From Pannonibacter sp. SL95 (GTDB lineage Bacteria; Pseudomonadota; Alphaproteobacteria; Rhizobiales; Stappiaceae), in contig NZ_JAPPRC010000003.1 of the NCBI RefSeq assembly GCF_026672425.1, forward strand, positions 1,222,501 to 1,286,500: 64,000 bases of DNA, read 5' to 3'. Below are positions 20,309-30,165 of this stretch, piece after piece (position 1 is the first letter of the stretch; each line of letters begins with the position of its first letter). The notes under the pieces are model-generated. The model did not search any database and was not told the DNA's origin. It worked only from the letters and a program-made list of their open reading frames with translations. A program made the translations under genes and the position numbers.

Positions 20309-21601
20309 TCAATCCCGGGGCAGCATCTCCGGTCGTGCGTTGCCGTTCACGGCAACTGCCTGGGCCCCACCAGTCAGGATCGAGGCCCTTGGAGAGAAGT
20401 TGAAGAACATCGGCAGGCTGGCGGCGCCAAGCGCACCGGCATCCTGACCGAAACTGCCGCGTGCAACGCGCGGCGCGTGCCTTGCCTCCGGCGCTCCAGC
20501 CTCCAGGGCCGCCTGCAGCCGGGCGAGCAGCGTCGTCAGCAGGCCGCCATCGACATCGCAGTCGACCACGACCAGCGGCACATCCAGCAGGGCGTGTCCG
20601 GCCTGGATCGTCGGGGTCAGGGCGTCAATGCAGTCGTCAAGCCATTCGGCCACTTCCGGCCGGCCAGCCGAGATCGCCTGTTCGAGATCGGAGCGCAGGG
20701 GCCGCAGGCCCGTGCCCGGCGTCAGATGACGGGCCAGCGCACCCAGCGAGGCCCGTGTCAGCAGGATATCCCACTGTCCCTTGGGCCGTGGCGCACTGGC
20801 GAGACGGCTCGGCAGGACCGGCATGACGGCAACATCGGCTGCGTTGCCGGTGCGGCCGCGAACCACATCGCCGTGCAGGATCAGGCCACCGCCGATGGCC
20901 GGGCCAATGAACAGGTACAGAAAGTCGTCTTCATTGCGTCCGATGCCATAAAACAGCTCTGCGACAGCGGCGGCGGTGCCGTCGTTCTCTGCGAAAACCG
21001 GCAGCCGGGTCGCCTGCTCCAGTGCCGAGGCCACATCGACCTCGTCCCACGGTTTGAAGTTTTCCGCCGGCAGACCAAGTTCCCGCAGCCAAGCGCCCAG
21101 GTTGAAGGGTTGCGCCAGGCCAATTCCGGTGATGCGCCGGCGCTCGGCCGGCGTGAGCAGTTCATGCAGGCCTTCGATGTCGCGCCGCATGATGTCGATG
21201 GCCTTGTCCGGAACTGGCAGGACCATGTCATGTGCGCTGCGTCCGATGACGCGGCCTGCAAAATCGACCAGCACGGTTTCGATGCCAGCGCGGCCGAGCC
21301 GGACGCCGAAGCCGAAGGCCCCGCGCGGTGCCAGACGCAGCATTGTCGCCGGCTGTCCCCGGCCACCATCATGGCGCTTGCCGACGTCCTCGATCAGTCC
21401 CTCGGTGTCGAGATCCTGAATGATTGCACCAATCGCTGCATTTGTGAGGTTGGCGGCACGCGCAAGATCTGCCTTCGAGGCCTCGCCGGCGCGCCGCAGG
21501 ATCTGCAGCACAAGGCGCTCATTGTACCGGCGCAATTGGGCCGAGTTGCTGCCGCGCCCCGCCCCTGTGCCCGACTGTCCGGCTGTTCCTGCCCTGCTCA
21601 T
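20309..21601 (-). CDS. ROK-family transcriptional regulator, likely of frc operon
   Basis: A 430-residue ROK-type repressor. An N-terminal helix-turn-helix (residues about 20-80: YNERLVLQILRRAGEASKAD, then NLTNAAIGAIIQDL) is followed by a sugar-kinase-like ROK domain (FGFGVRLGRAGIETVLVDFA, GIGLAQPFNLG). The ATP-binding and catalytic segment is degenerate, as in regulators. It sits directly upstream of frcB on the same strand with a 105-bp gap, so it probably senses the imported sugar. AT-rich inverted sequence upstream (21640-21670) may be its operator. Confidence 0.88.
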   Translation of the reverse strand: MSRAGTAGQSGTGAGRGSNSAQLRRYNERLVLQILRRAGEASKADLARAANLTNAAIGAIIQDLDTEGLIEDVGKRHDGGRGQPATMLRLAPRGAFGFGVRLGRAGIETVLVDFAGRVIGRSAHDMVLPVPDKAIDIMRRDIEGLHELLTPAERRRITGIGLAQPFNLGAWLRELGLPAENFKPWDEVDVASALEQATRLPVFAENDGTAAAVAELFYGIGRNEDDFLYLFIGPAIGGGLILHGDVVRGRTGNAADVAVMPVLPSRLASAPRPKGQWDILLTRASLGALARHLTPGTGLRPLRSDLEQAISAGRPEVAEWLDDCIDALTPTIQAGHALLDVPLVVVDCDVDGGLLTTLLARLQAALEAGAPEARHAPRVARGSFGQDAGALGAASLPMFFNFSPRASILTGGAQAVAVNGNARPEMLPRD

Positions 21602-22141
21602 TCAGCGTCCTCCCTGCCGGGAAAGTTCCGCCGGCAGCACCGAATAATTATTGTTGGATTAATTAATAGACGCGACGCCGTCTGGGTCAATGAGGAAACT
21701 GTTTTGCAGTGCCGCATTTCGACGGTGCGATGCGAGAAAGATCAGGAAAGCCCTGCGGCATGCACGTAAGAAACATCGGTTTGCGCCCCTATCGTGCCGC
21801 CGGGTGCGGTCACGGTGCCGTTCTCCCCGAGGTTGCGCTTGGCCACATCCTGACGCAAATTTATTTAGCTGCAAGGTGTTTTGTTGACAGTACATGCTGA
21901 CTGGCATCAGCCTGTGCGCAGAGCATGATTTTTTGGCCAGGTGCCGTTACGTTGCGGGTTGACGCAAACGGAAGGCCTGATCAAAGCTGACGCTGACTGT
22001 TCTGGACAGAAGGGAACACCCTCCTGCCTGCGGACTGTACGACGGGGAAGGACATCCGGGTGACCGGATCGGCGGGTTGAGGAGCCCGCTGACGTCGGCG
22101 GACTGGACGAGGCAGGCGGAATAACCACGGTGGAGACCGCC
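21602..22141. other. 540-bp intergenic region between divergent ROK gene and fadD
   Basis: I see no convincing gene. The AT-rich stretch at about 21640-21670 (AATTATTGTTGGATTAATTAAT) next to the ROK start is a plausible operator region. A TTGACA occurs at about 21883. The remainder near fadD shows no recognisable element. Confidence 0.5.
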
Positions 22142-23803
22142 ATGACGACTGCGGAGGAATTTGGCCCGGTATTCCGGGCGCGTGCGGTGCATGAGTATCT
22201 GGAGGAGACTGTTCGCAGCTATGGCAAAAGCCGGGCTGTCGACTTCCTGGGCAAGACCTGGACCTATGCCGAGATCGGCGCACTGACGAACCGCACGGCG
22301 GCCGGTCTGCAGGCCATGGGCGTGACCAAGGGCACCAAGGTCGGGCTCTGCCTGCCCAACACGCCCTACTACACGATCTTCTATTTCGCGCTGCTCAAGA
22401 TCGGCGCCACGGTGGTCAACTTCAATCCGCTCTATGTCGAGCGCGAGATCGCCTTCCAGACCCGTGATGCCGATGCGCGCATCATGGTGACGCTGGATCT
22501 CAAGGTGATCTACGACAAGGTCGAGGCCGTCCGCCGCGACGGCATGCTCGAGAAGATCATCGTCTGCCCCTTCACAGATATCCTGCCGCAGCCGAAGAAA
22601 TTCCTGTTCTCGCTGTTCAAGGGCAAGGAACGGGCAAAGGTTCCGGACGATGCCGCGCATATTCCTTTTGCCTCGCTCCTGACCCGGGGCGGCAAGGTCA
22701 CGCCTGTTGCCATCAATCCGGAGGAGGACGTGGCCGTCCTGCAGTACACCGGCGGCACCACCGGTGTGCCGAAGGGGGCGATGCTGACGCATGCGAACCT
22801 TTCGGCCAATATCGAGCAGATGAAGCTGGTTTTCCATGCCGCCGAGATGGGCAAGGAAAAGATGCTCAGCGTGCTGCCGTTCTTCCACGTCTTTGCCATG
22901 ACGGTGGCGCAGAACCTTGCCGTGGTGCTTGGGGCGGAAATGGTGCTGATGCCGCGGTTCGAGCTGAAGATGCTGCTCGACACGATCAAGCGCACCCGGC
23001 CCACCCTGTTCCCGGGCGTGCCGACGATCTACACCGCGATCAACAACTCGCCGATGACGGCCAATTACGACCTCACCTGCATCAAGCTCTGCCTGTCGGG
23101 CGGTGCGCCGCTGCCGGTTGAGGTGAAGGAAAAATTCGAGAAGCTGACCCATTGCGTTCTGGTCGAAGGCTATGGCCTCACGGAGTCCTCGCCGGTTGCC
23201 GCCGTGAATCCGCTTGATGACACGCGTCGTGCCGGTTCGATCGGCCGGGCCGTGAGCTGGACCACCATCGAGTTCCGTGCCCTTGATAATCGCTCGGTGG
23301 CGGTTGCGGAAGGCGAAAAGGGCGAGCTCTGCATCAAGGGTCCGCAGGTGATGAAGGGCTACTGGAAGCGGCCGGACGAAACCGGGCAGAGCATCGAGGA
23401 CGGTTTCCTGCACACCGGCGACGTTGGCTACCGCGATCCGGATGGCTTCATCTACCTGGTTGATCGCATCAAGGACCTGATCCTGTGTTCCGGCTACAAC
23501 GTGTACCCTCGTGTGATCGAGGAAGCGCTGTATCAGCACCCGGCGGTCGAGGAGACGATCGTGATCGCTGTTCCTGACGAGTATCGCGGACAGGCGCCAA
23601 AGGCCTTCATCAAGGTTCGCGGTGGGCATTCCGTCTCGGCCGATGACATCAAGACCTTCCTGAAGGGACATCTGTCTGCCATCGAACTGCCGCGCGAGAT
23701 CGAGTTCCGCGAAGCGCTTCCGAAGACCATGGTCGGCAAACTGTCCAAGAAGGAACTGGTCGAGGAGGAAGCCGCCAAGCGGGCGAAGGCACCAGCGGCC
23801 TGA
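22142..23803 (+). CDS. fadD: Long-chain fatty acid--CoA ligase
   Basis: A 553-residue acyl-CoA synthetase of the ANL superfamily. The P-loop-like AMP motif is VLQYTGGTTGVPKGAMLTHA, the second motif VEGYGLTESSP, and the hinge and C-terminal motifs are FLHTGDVGYRDPDGF and KDLILCSGYNVYPRVIEE with the catalytic Lys in PKTMVGKLSKKEL. It activates fatty acids for beta-oxidation or lipid synthesis at the membrane. The ATG at 22142 has GGTGGAG upstream; the GTG at 22130 is an alternative. A FadL-type porin gene lies 15 kb away. Confidence 0.93.
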   Translation: MTTAEEFGPVFRARAVHEYLEETVRSYGKSRAVDFLGKTWTYAEIGALTNRTAAGLQAMGVTKGTKVGLCLPNTPYYTIFYFALLKIGATVVNFNPLYVEREIAFQTRDADARIMVTLDLKVIYDKVEAVRRDGMLEKIIVCPFTDILPQPKKFLFSLFKGKERAKVPDDAAHIPFASLLTRGGKVTPVAINPEEDVAVLQYTGGTTGVPKGAMLTHANLSANIEQMKLVFHAAEMGKEKMLSVLPFFHVFAMTVAQNLAVVLGAEMVLMPRFELKMLLDTIKRTRPTLFPGVPTIYTAINNSPMTANYDLTCIKLCLSGGAPLPVEVKEKFEKLTHCVLVEGYGLTESSPVAAVNPLDDTRRAGSIGRAVSWTTIEFRALDNRSVAVAEGEKGELCIKGPQVMKGYWKRPDETGQSIEDGFLHTGDVGYRDPDGFIYLVDRIKDLILCSGYNVYPRVIEEALYQHPAVEETIVIAVPDEYRGQAPKAFIKVRGGHSVSADDIKTFLKGHLSAIELPREIEFREALPKTMVGKLSKKELVEEEAAKRAKAPAA

Positions 23804-23834
23804 ACCTTCTCATTTTGCTCGACTGAACCTGCAG

Positions 23835-23868
23835 AAAGCCCTCGTCCGGTCGTCCGGGCGGGGGCTTT
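23835..23868. terminator. Bidirectional terminator between fadD and devA
   Basis: AAAGCCC and GGGCTTT close a GC-rich inner stem between the convergent genes. Confidence 0.6.
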
Positions 23869-23869
23869 G

Positions 23870-24580
23870 TCATGCTGCGTGCCGGGTGGTGTCGGACTTG
23901 AGGCGTCCGTCTTCCATGACGATGATCCGGTCGGCAAGGTCGAGGATCCGGTTGTCATGGGTCACCATCAGGATGGTGGTGCCCGTGCTGCGGGCGCGTT
24001 GCAGGAACAACTGCACCACTGCAAGGCCGCTGTCCTTGTCGAGCGCCGCCGTCGGCTCGTCGGCAAAGATCAAGGGCGGGTTCGCCACCAGCGCGCGGGC
24101 GATGGCCACACGCTGTTTCTGTCCGCCGGACAGGCGGGAGGGGAGATAGTTGAGGCGCTCGCCGAGCCCGAGCTCGCCCAGCATGGCGCGGGCTTTGCTC
24201 TCCCAGTCTCTCATCGCTGCCCGGCCATGCACCTCAAGTCCCATGCGCACGTTTTCCAGCGCGGTCAGGCTTTCGTGCAGATTGTGCGCCTGGAAGATGA
24301 AGCCGAGCTGGCGCCGGCTGGTGATCAGTGTTGCCTCGCTCGCTCCGGACAGTTCCCGTCCCAGCAGACGAATGCTGCCGGACTGCACCGAGCGCAGGCA
24401 GCCGGCCAAGGTCAGCAGGGTTGTCTTGCCGGAACCGGACGCGCCCATGAGAATGACGAGTTCACCCGGCTTCAGCGTCAGGTTGATGTCATGCAGCACC
24501 TGCTTCTGTGCCTCGCCCTCGCCGAACCAGTGATTGAGTCCCATGACGGTGAGGACATCGGAGCTGGAATGCGCGTTCAT
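23870..24580 (-). CDS. ABC exporter ATP-binding protein (DevA family)
   Basis: A 236-residue ATPase of the MacB/LolD-like DevA family. Walker A is LMGASGSGKTTLLTLAGCL, the Q-loop FIFQAHNLHESLTALENV, the signature LPSRLSGGQKQRVAIARALV, Walker B LIFADEPTAALDKDSG, and the switch His lies in MVTHDNR. The ATG at 24580 has GAGGA upstream. It is the last gene of a devB-devC-devA set. DevBCA exporters were first described in cyanobacteria, where they move glycolipids with a TolC-type channel; the cargo here is unknown. It is useless as an exporter unless the permease gene is intact. Confidence 0.9.
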   Translation of the reverse strand: MNAHSSSDVLTVMGLNHWFGEGEAQKQVLHDINLTLKPGELVILMGASGSGKTTLLTLAGCLRSVQSGSIRLLGRELSGASEATLITSRRQLGFIFQAHNLHESLTALENVRMGLEVHGRAAMRDWESKARAMLGELGLGERLNYLPSRLSGGQKQRVAIARALVANPPLIFADEPTAALDKDSGLAVVQLFLQRARSTGTTILMVTHDNRILDLADRIIVMEDGRLKSDTTRHAA

Positions 24581-24596
24581 GCGTTGGATCCTCGCA

Positions 24597-25800
24597 TCAG
24601 AACAGGTCAGCCGGGTCGGCAGCATTGAGGCGCCGGGTGGCAAGCGCGCCGGAAAGTGCACAGGCGGCAATTGTGCCGATCAGCACCGCGCTGGCCCGCA
24701 TCATGTTCATCTCGAGCGGCAATCCGGTTGCCTTCGAGACCACGGCGTAAAACCCGGTGGCGATGAGGAGGCCCGGCACGAAGCCGAGCAGGGCCAGCAG
24801 CACGGCTTCTTCAAAGACGATGCCAAGGAAGAACCGGCGCGGATAGCCCATCGCCTTGAAAGTCGCATATTCCTTCAGGTGATCGGCGACGTCGGTCGAC
24901 AACACCTGATAGACGATGATGATCCCGACCAGCATGCCGATGATGACGCCAAAGCCGAAGACGACGCCGACCGGACGCTTTGTCGTCTGGTAGCTTTGGT
25001 CCTTGGCTATGGCGCTCGCGAGCGTCTCGACGCGGGTGTCTTCCGCTGGCAGCACCTGGCGCAGGTCTGCGGCGACAGGGTTTGCCAGCGTCCCGTCCGT
25101 CTTGCGCAGCAGGATGTGGTTCGGTGCGCCGGGGCTTCTGGCGGGAAACAGCCGCATGAAGGTCTGGTCCGAGACGATCAGATAGCCATCTGCTTCGAAA
25201 CCGCCACCGATCCGGAAACCGCCGATCAGATCCAGTTGCCGGCCGGTCAAGCTCCAGTGACACGGGGCTGGTGAGCGAGGCACCGGCGAAACGGGAGCTG
25301 TCCAGCGTGCGCGCTGCCATGTCGAGCAGGGCGGTATCGGGGACGGACAACGCCGTCAGCTGGGCATTCAGCTCCTGTGACCGGAATGGCCGCGTTGCCG
25401 GGTCAAAGCCAAACACCTGCAAGGAAATCGACTGCCCCGGAGCCAGATCCCAGTCCAGCTTGCCTACATACCAGGCGTGTCCGCCCTCTATGTCGGGCCG
25501 TGCCAGAGCCTCGTACAGCCGCTGGCGGGGAAGATAGCTGCCGTCTGTCAGGGTGTTGGCGTCTGCGGCCGTCAGGAAGATGTCGGCGTCCAGCAGGCGG
25601 TAGGGCATCCGGATTGTCTCCAGCAAGGCCCCGAAAAAGCCGAGCTGCATAAAGACCAGAATGTTGGCGAAGGCCACGCCGCCAACTGCGGCGATCAGGC
25701 GCGTCCTGTTGTGCGTCAGCTGCAGCCAGCCGATCGGCAGCCGTCCCAGCAGAAGCGTCAGGACGCGCGCAATGATCGGCTTGCGCGTCGCCGTCATCAT
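24597..25800 (-). pseudogene. DevC-type ABC exporter permease, frameshifted
   Basis: Two overlapping frames together make one FtsX/MacB-type permease. The first frame (25800 downward) has the N-terminal membrane segment after RLPIGWLQLTHNRTRLIAAV and the periplasmic domain, ending in real sequence at about SLTSPVSLELD. The second frame (to 24597) resumes at GRQLDLIGGFRIGGGFEADG and supplies the rest of the periplasmic domain and three membrane helices (VFGFGVIIGMLVGIIIVYQV). The junction is at about 25240-25250, in CCGGCCGGTC; one extra base explains it. Either the gene is broken or this is a sequencing error; intact neighbours favour error or very recent mutation. Confidence 0.85.
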
Positions 25801-26972
25801 TGGCCACCTTGCGTGGTCTGGTTTCCGGACGCGTGCCCGGAGGCGATCCGCGCCAGCGCCTGCAGTCCGATCAGGCGGCCGGCAAGGACTGTGGACGGGC
25901 CGTCCAGCGTGATGTCGACTTCAATCACCCGGGCGTCGGTGTTGGCGGCGGGGTTCTTGTCGATGATGCTCTGGCGCTGCACCTGCAGTCCGATGCGTGA
26001 CACCGTGCCTTGCAGCTCGTGCGAGAGGGCGGAGGACTGAAGCGTCGCTTTCGCACCCAGGACCACTGACGCAATGCTGGTTTCATAGATCTCCGCGCGG
26101 CCAATCATGTGGGACGTATCGGCCAGCTCCAGAATGCCGCTGCCGGATGGCTTTTCGCCCGCACGGGCATGGATGGCGATGATCGTGCCGTTGATCGGGG
26201 CGCGAATGTAGGCCTGCTCCAGATCCTGCCGGCTCGCATCGAGCTGGCGTTCGGCCTGGTCGAGGTTGCTGAGCGCAAGCCGGATGTCGCCCTGTTCCAG
26301 CACCGAGGCGGGGAGGCCTTCGCCAGTGACATAGCGTGACAGAGTGGCACTGGCCGCTTCCACGCGCTGGCGGGCCTGGCTGGCCGTTGCCTCGGCCTGG
26401 TCCAATGCGGCCTTGGCAACGAAGTTGCGATTGAAGAGACTGCGGGTGCGCTCCAGTTCCTGGTCTGCGACCAGCGCTGCCGCTTCCTCGCGGGCGAGTG
26501 CAGCGCGGGCCTCGCCGATGCTCGCCTGATTGCGGTCGCGCGCCAGATCCAGCTCGGCCTTGCGCACATTGACGGTTGCTTCTGCCAGCCGGACGGCGTG
26601 CTGCAGCCGTCCCTCATTGTCGAGCCGGGCGAGAACGTCGCCGGCCTTGACCTGATCCCCAAGCTCCACGTCCAGAACGGCAATTCGCGCGTCTGTCGAG
26701 CCGGAGGGCAGGGCGAGGGTGCGGATCTCGCTTGCGGGCAATAGTGTGGCAAGACCAATGGCGGCATCCCGTGGCGCCGGCCGCACCACTATGGGGCTGG
26801 CCGCAATCGGAGCACTCAGCAGCCGCTGCCGAGCCACATAGCCGCCAGCCGCCACCAGCCCGATCAGCGCAACGCCAACCACCAGACGGCCCCAAAGTCC
26901 GCGTCGGCGCGAGGGCTGGGCGGGATGCACGGGCGCAGGCTGCGTGCTCGCGACATGAGGCTGGCTGTCCAT
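25797..26972 (-). CDS. ABC exporter membrane-fusion protein (DevB/HlyD family)
   Basis: A 391-residue periplasmic adaptor. One membrane segment lies at residues 28-45 (GRLVVGVALIGLVAAGGY). The first lipoyl half (VLDVELGDQVKAGDVLARLD) follows, then a long coiled coil with heptads from about residue 110 to 250, then the second lipoyl half (AYIRAPINGTIIAIHARAGE) and a beta-barrel. The ATG at 26972 has AGGGA upstream; a longer start would run into the regulator region. Its stop overlaps the permease start (ATGATGA). It would link DevC/DevA to an outer-membrane TolC-type channel not encoded here. Confidence 0.9.
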   Translation of the reverse strand: MDSQPHVASTQPAPVHPAQPSRRRGLWGRLVVGVALIGLVAAGGYVARQRLLSAPIAASPIVVRPAPRDAAIGLATLLPASEIRTLALPSGSTDARIAVLDVELGDQVKAGDVLARLDNEGRLQHAVRLAEATVNVRKAELDLARDRNQASIGEARAALAREEAAALVADQELERTRSLFNRNFVAKAALDQAEATASQARQRVEAASATLSRYVTGEGLPASVLEQGDIRLALSNLDQAERQLDASRQDLEQAYIRAPINGTIIAIHARAGEKPSGSGILELADTSHMIGRAEIYETSIASVVLGAKATLQSSALSHELQGTVSRIGLQVQRQSIIDKNPAANTDARVIEVDITLDGPSTVLAGRLIGLQALARIASGHASGNQTTQGGQ

Positions 26973-27014
26973 TGTGTTCCCTGTCGGTTCGGGACATCTT
27001 GAGGGAGATCTTTT

Positions 27015-27034
27015 TAATGACCCATGAGTCATTA
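27015..27034. promoter_or_regulatory. TetR-type palindromic operator
   Basis: TAATGACCCATGAGTCATTA is a 20-bp palindrome with one mismatched pair, located between the divergent devB and TetR genes. It is the expected place for autorepression and repression of the exporter operon. Confidence 0.75.
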
Positions 27035-27065
27035 ATATCGTTATAACCGCGACGAGGCAACTGGC

Positions 27066-27716
27066 ATGATCGACGACGCAGCGGCGGGAACCGCACCACC
27101 GAAGCCGAGACAACGCCGCAGGGAACAGCGGCCGGGCGAAATCATCGCCGCAGGTTTTGCGGAGTTTGCGGCGAATGGCTTTGAAGGCACGCGGCTGGAG
27201 GACGTTGCGGCGCGGGCCGGGGTCGTCAAGGGAACGATCTATCGCTACTTCGACAGCAAGGAGGCGCTGTTCGAGGCCGTCGTCCGCTCCCGCCTGACAA
27301 GCAATCTCGACGCGATCGGCATGGCGATTTCAAGCTACCCGGGCAGTGCTACGGCCTTGCTGGAGCACATGATCGGGCAGCTTTATGAGCTGGTTCTGAA
27401 GTCGGAGGCACATGTGCTGATGCGCATCCTGATTGCCGAGGGACCACGGTTTCCCGGCATCACCGAATTCTATCACCGCGAGGTCATCAGCAAGGGTACG
27501 GCGCTGATCGGTGCTGTGGTCCGTCTGGGCGTGGAGCGCGGCGAGTTTCGCGATGGGCCGTTGGCCCGCCTGCCGATGGTTCTCTTTGCCCCGGGACTGA
27601 TGGCGGCGATCTGGCAGCTGACCTTTGCGCGGCACCAACCCATTGATCTGGACGCGTTCAAGGCGGCCCATGTCGATCTGGTGCTGAACGGACTGAAGCT
27701 GAACGAAAGCGCGTGA
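27066..27716 (+). CDS. TetR/AcrR-family regulator of the Dev exporter
   Basis: A 216-residue repressor. The N-terminal helix-turn-helix is GFAEFAANGFEGTRLEDVAA, then GVVKGTIYRYFDSKEALFEA; the remainder is the ligand-binding helical domain. It is divergent from devBCA with a palindrome between. TetR proteins paired with DevBCA-type exporters usually respond to a lipophilic compound; the ligand here is unknown. Confidence 0.9.
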   Translation: MIDDAAAGTAPPKPRQRRREQRPGEIIAAGFAEFAANGFEGTRLEDVAARAGVVKGTIYRYFDSKEALFEAVVRSRLTSNLDAIGMAISSYPGSATALLEHMIGQLYELVLKSEAHVLMRILIAEGPRFPGITEFYHREVISKGTALIGAVVRLGVERGEFRDGPLARLPMVLFAPGLMAAIWQLTFARHQPIDLDAFKAAHVDLVLNGLKLNESA

Positions 27717-27841
27717 GACAGGTGATGCCTGGCAGGGGTGGTCGGGGCGGCATCCGCGCGCTATTCTTTCCGCAATGCAAGACAAGCCTGCGGCTTCTTC
27801 CCCCGTCGCCGGCTTCCCCCAAAGCTTGAGGCCGCCTCCAG

Positions 27842-30145
27842 ATGAACGACATGACGCCGAAGAAGTTCGGAATCGGGGCACCGATCCGGCGCAAGGAAGA
27901 CGCGACCCTGATCACCGGGCGCGGCCGCTACACCGACGATTTCGCGCCCGAGGGCGTGCTGCAGGCCTTCGTGCTGCGCTCGGCCATGGCCCATGCCACG
28001 ATCAAGCTGGACGGGCTCGACGCCGCCCGGGCCGCGCCCGGCATCCATCTGGTGCTGACCGCCGCCGATCTCGGTACGATGAAGCCGATGCCGACCAAAG
28101 CCGTGATGCGGCAGGTCGATGGCACCACGCACAAGGTGCCTGAGCGGCCTGTCCTGTGCTCAGACACCGTCCGCCATGTGGGCGACGCCATCGCCTTCAT
28201 CGTCGCCGACAGCGTCAATGCCGCGAAATCCGCTGCGGAGCTGATCGAGGTGGACTACACGCCGCTGGATGTGGTGGTGGACATCGAGGCGGCACTGCAG
28301 GATGACGCACCGCTCGTCTGGCCCGAGTTCGGCACCAACCGCGCCTTCACGCTCGGCCATGGTGATGCCGCAAAGACGGGAACGGCCTTTGCCTCGGCCG
28401 CACATGTGTCGCAGATCAAGCTGCACAACAACCGGCTTGTGGCCAACTACATGGAGCCGCGCGCCTGCGTTGCCGAATTTGATCCGGCGAGCGGACGCTA
28501 CACGCTGACCGCCGGCACCCAGGGCGGCCACGGCATGCGCGACATCATCGCCCGCGACATCCTCGGCATCGAACCTTCGCAGCTGCGCATTGTCACGCCC
28601 GAGGTCGGCGGCGGCTTCGGCACCAAGATGTTCGTCTACCGCGAGTATCCGCTCTGCCTGTTTGCGGCCGAGAAACTGCGCCGGCCGGTGAAGTGGACCG
28701 GGGAGCGCATGGACCACTTCGTCACCGATGCCCATGGCCGCGACAACGTGACGACGGCGGAGCTGGCACTCGACGCAAACGGCAAGATCCTCGGCCTGCG
28801 CATTCATGTGCTGGCGGCGATGGGGGCGTATCTGCACCAGTTCGGGCCGTTCATTCCCCTTGTCGGCACGTCCATGTCGACCGGGCTCTACGACATCCCC
28901 GCGCTGCATGTGACGGCGACGGGCGTTTATGCGCATACGGTGCCGACCGATGCCTATCGCGGCGCCGGACGACCGGAGGCGGCCTATCTGATCGAGCGGC
29001 TCATCGAGCAGGCTGCCCTGGATCTGGGCCTTGCCTGCGACGAGATCCGCCGCCGCAACTTCATCCCGAAGGAGGCGCTGCCCTATCGCACGCCGACGGG
29101 ACGCCTCTACGACACGGGTGACTTCACCGCCCACATGGACAAGGCGTTGCAGGTGGCCGACTGGGCCGGCTTTGCCGCGCGCAAGGCCGACAGCGCCGCC
29201 CGTGGCAAGTTCCGCGGCATCGGCATGTGCTGCTACATCGAGGCTTGCGCCTTCCCGGGCGGGGAGGAAGCGACCGTCGAGCTGAATGGCAACGGCACGG
29301 TGACGCTTTTGATCGGCACGCAGACCAACGGCCAGGGCCATGCCACCTCCTATGCCCAGGTCATCGCCGAGGAACTCGGTCTCGACATGGACCGGATCGA
29401 GGTCATCCAGGGCGACACTGACCGGGTGCGCAAGGGCGGGGGCACAGGCGGCTCGCGCTCCATTCCGCTGGGGCTGCCGTCCGTGCTGAAGGCGTCGAAG
29501 AGCCTCGTGCAGAAGATCAAGGACCAGGCGGCCGAGAAGCTGGAGGCCGGGCCGGAGGATCTGGAGCTGGTCGATGGCACCGTGCGGGTCGTCGGCACGG
29601 ACAGGATGGTGACGCTGGCCGAGATCGCCGCCGGTGCGCCCGAGCCGCTTGCCGGTCAGGAGGAAGTCAAGCAGGTCGAGGCGACCTATCCGAACGGGAC
29701 GCATGTCTGCGAGCTGGAGGTGGACCCGGAGACGGGCGACATCACCATCACCAACTACACCATCGTTGACGATTTCGGCGTCACGGTGAACCCGATCCTG
29801 CTCGCCGGCCAGGTAATCGGCGGCACGGCCCAAGCTATCAGCCAGGCGCTGTGCGAAGAGACCGTCTACGATGCCGACGGCCAGCTGCTGACGGCCTCGC
29901 TGCTCGACTACCGGCTGATCCGCGCTGCCGACCTGCCGGACATCCATTTCGAGACCAACAACATCCCCTCCACCACCAATGCGCTGGGCATCAAGGGCGC
30001 CGGGGAGGCGGGCACCATCGGCGGCTGCGCCTCCGTGATGAATGCGCTGCAGATGGCGCTGCGCGAGGGCGCGGGCGTGCAGCACATCGACATGCCAGCC
30101 ACGCCGCAGAAGGTGTGGCAGGCGATCCAGGCGGCGCGGGGCTGA
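27842..30145 (+). CDS. Orphan molybdopterin-binding subunit, xanthine oxidase family (CoxL-like, form II)
   Basis: A 767-residue molybdenum hydroxylase large subunit. The N-terminal domain starts GIGAPIRRKEDATLITGRGR and YTDDF. The active-site loop at residues 371-377 is AYRGAGR, the form II type, not the AYxCSFR of true CO dehydrogenase. GTQGGHGMRD, PEVGGGFGTK and GTQTNGQGHATSYAQ bind the molybdopterin. The catalytic Glu lies in GAGEAGTIGG (Glu722). The usual iron-sulfur and FAD subunits are not adjacent on either side, so it must pair with partners elsewhere. Substrate unknown; an aromatic or aldehyde substrate is more likely than CO. Confidence 0.9.
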   Translation: MNDMTPKKFGIGAPIRRKEDATLITGRGRYTDDFAPEGVLQAFVLRSAMAHATIKLDGLDAARAAPGIHLVLTAADLGTMKPMPTKAVMRQVDGTTHKVPERPVLCSDTVRHVGDAIAFIVADSVNAAKSAAELIEVDYTPLDVVVDIEAALQDDAPLVWPEFGTNRAFTLGHGDAAKTGTAFASAAHVSQIKLHNNRLVANYMEPRACVAEFDPASGRYTLTAGTQGGHGMRDIIARDILGIEPSQLRIVTPEVGGGFGTKMFVYREYPLCLFAAEKLRRPVKWTGERMDHFVTDAHGRDNVTTAELALDANGKILGLRIHVLAAMGAYLHQFGPFIPLVGTSMSTGLYDIPALHVTATGVYAHTVPTDAYRGAGRPEAAYLIERLIEQAALDLGLACDEIRRRNFIPKEALPYRTPTGRLYDTGDFTAHMDKALQVADWAGFAARKADSAARGKFRGIGMCCYIEACAFPGGEEATVELNGNGTVTLLIGTQTNGQGHATSYAQVIAEELGLDMDRIEVIQGDTDRVRKGGGTGGSRSIPLGLPSVLKASKSLVQKIKDQAAEKLEAGPEDLELVDGTVRVVGTDRMVTLAEIAAGAPEPLAGQEEVKQVEATYPNGTHVCELEVDPETGDITITNYTIVDDFGVTVNPILLAGQVIGGTAQAISQALCEETVYDADGQLLTASLLDYRLIRAADLPDIHFETNNIPSTTNALGIKGAGEAGTIGGCASVMNALQMALREGAGVQHIDMPATPQKVWQAIQAARG

Positions 30146-30165
30146 CGGGCAGCACGCACAGGCGC

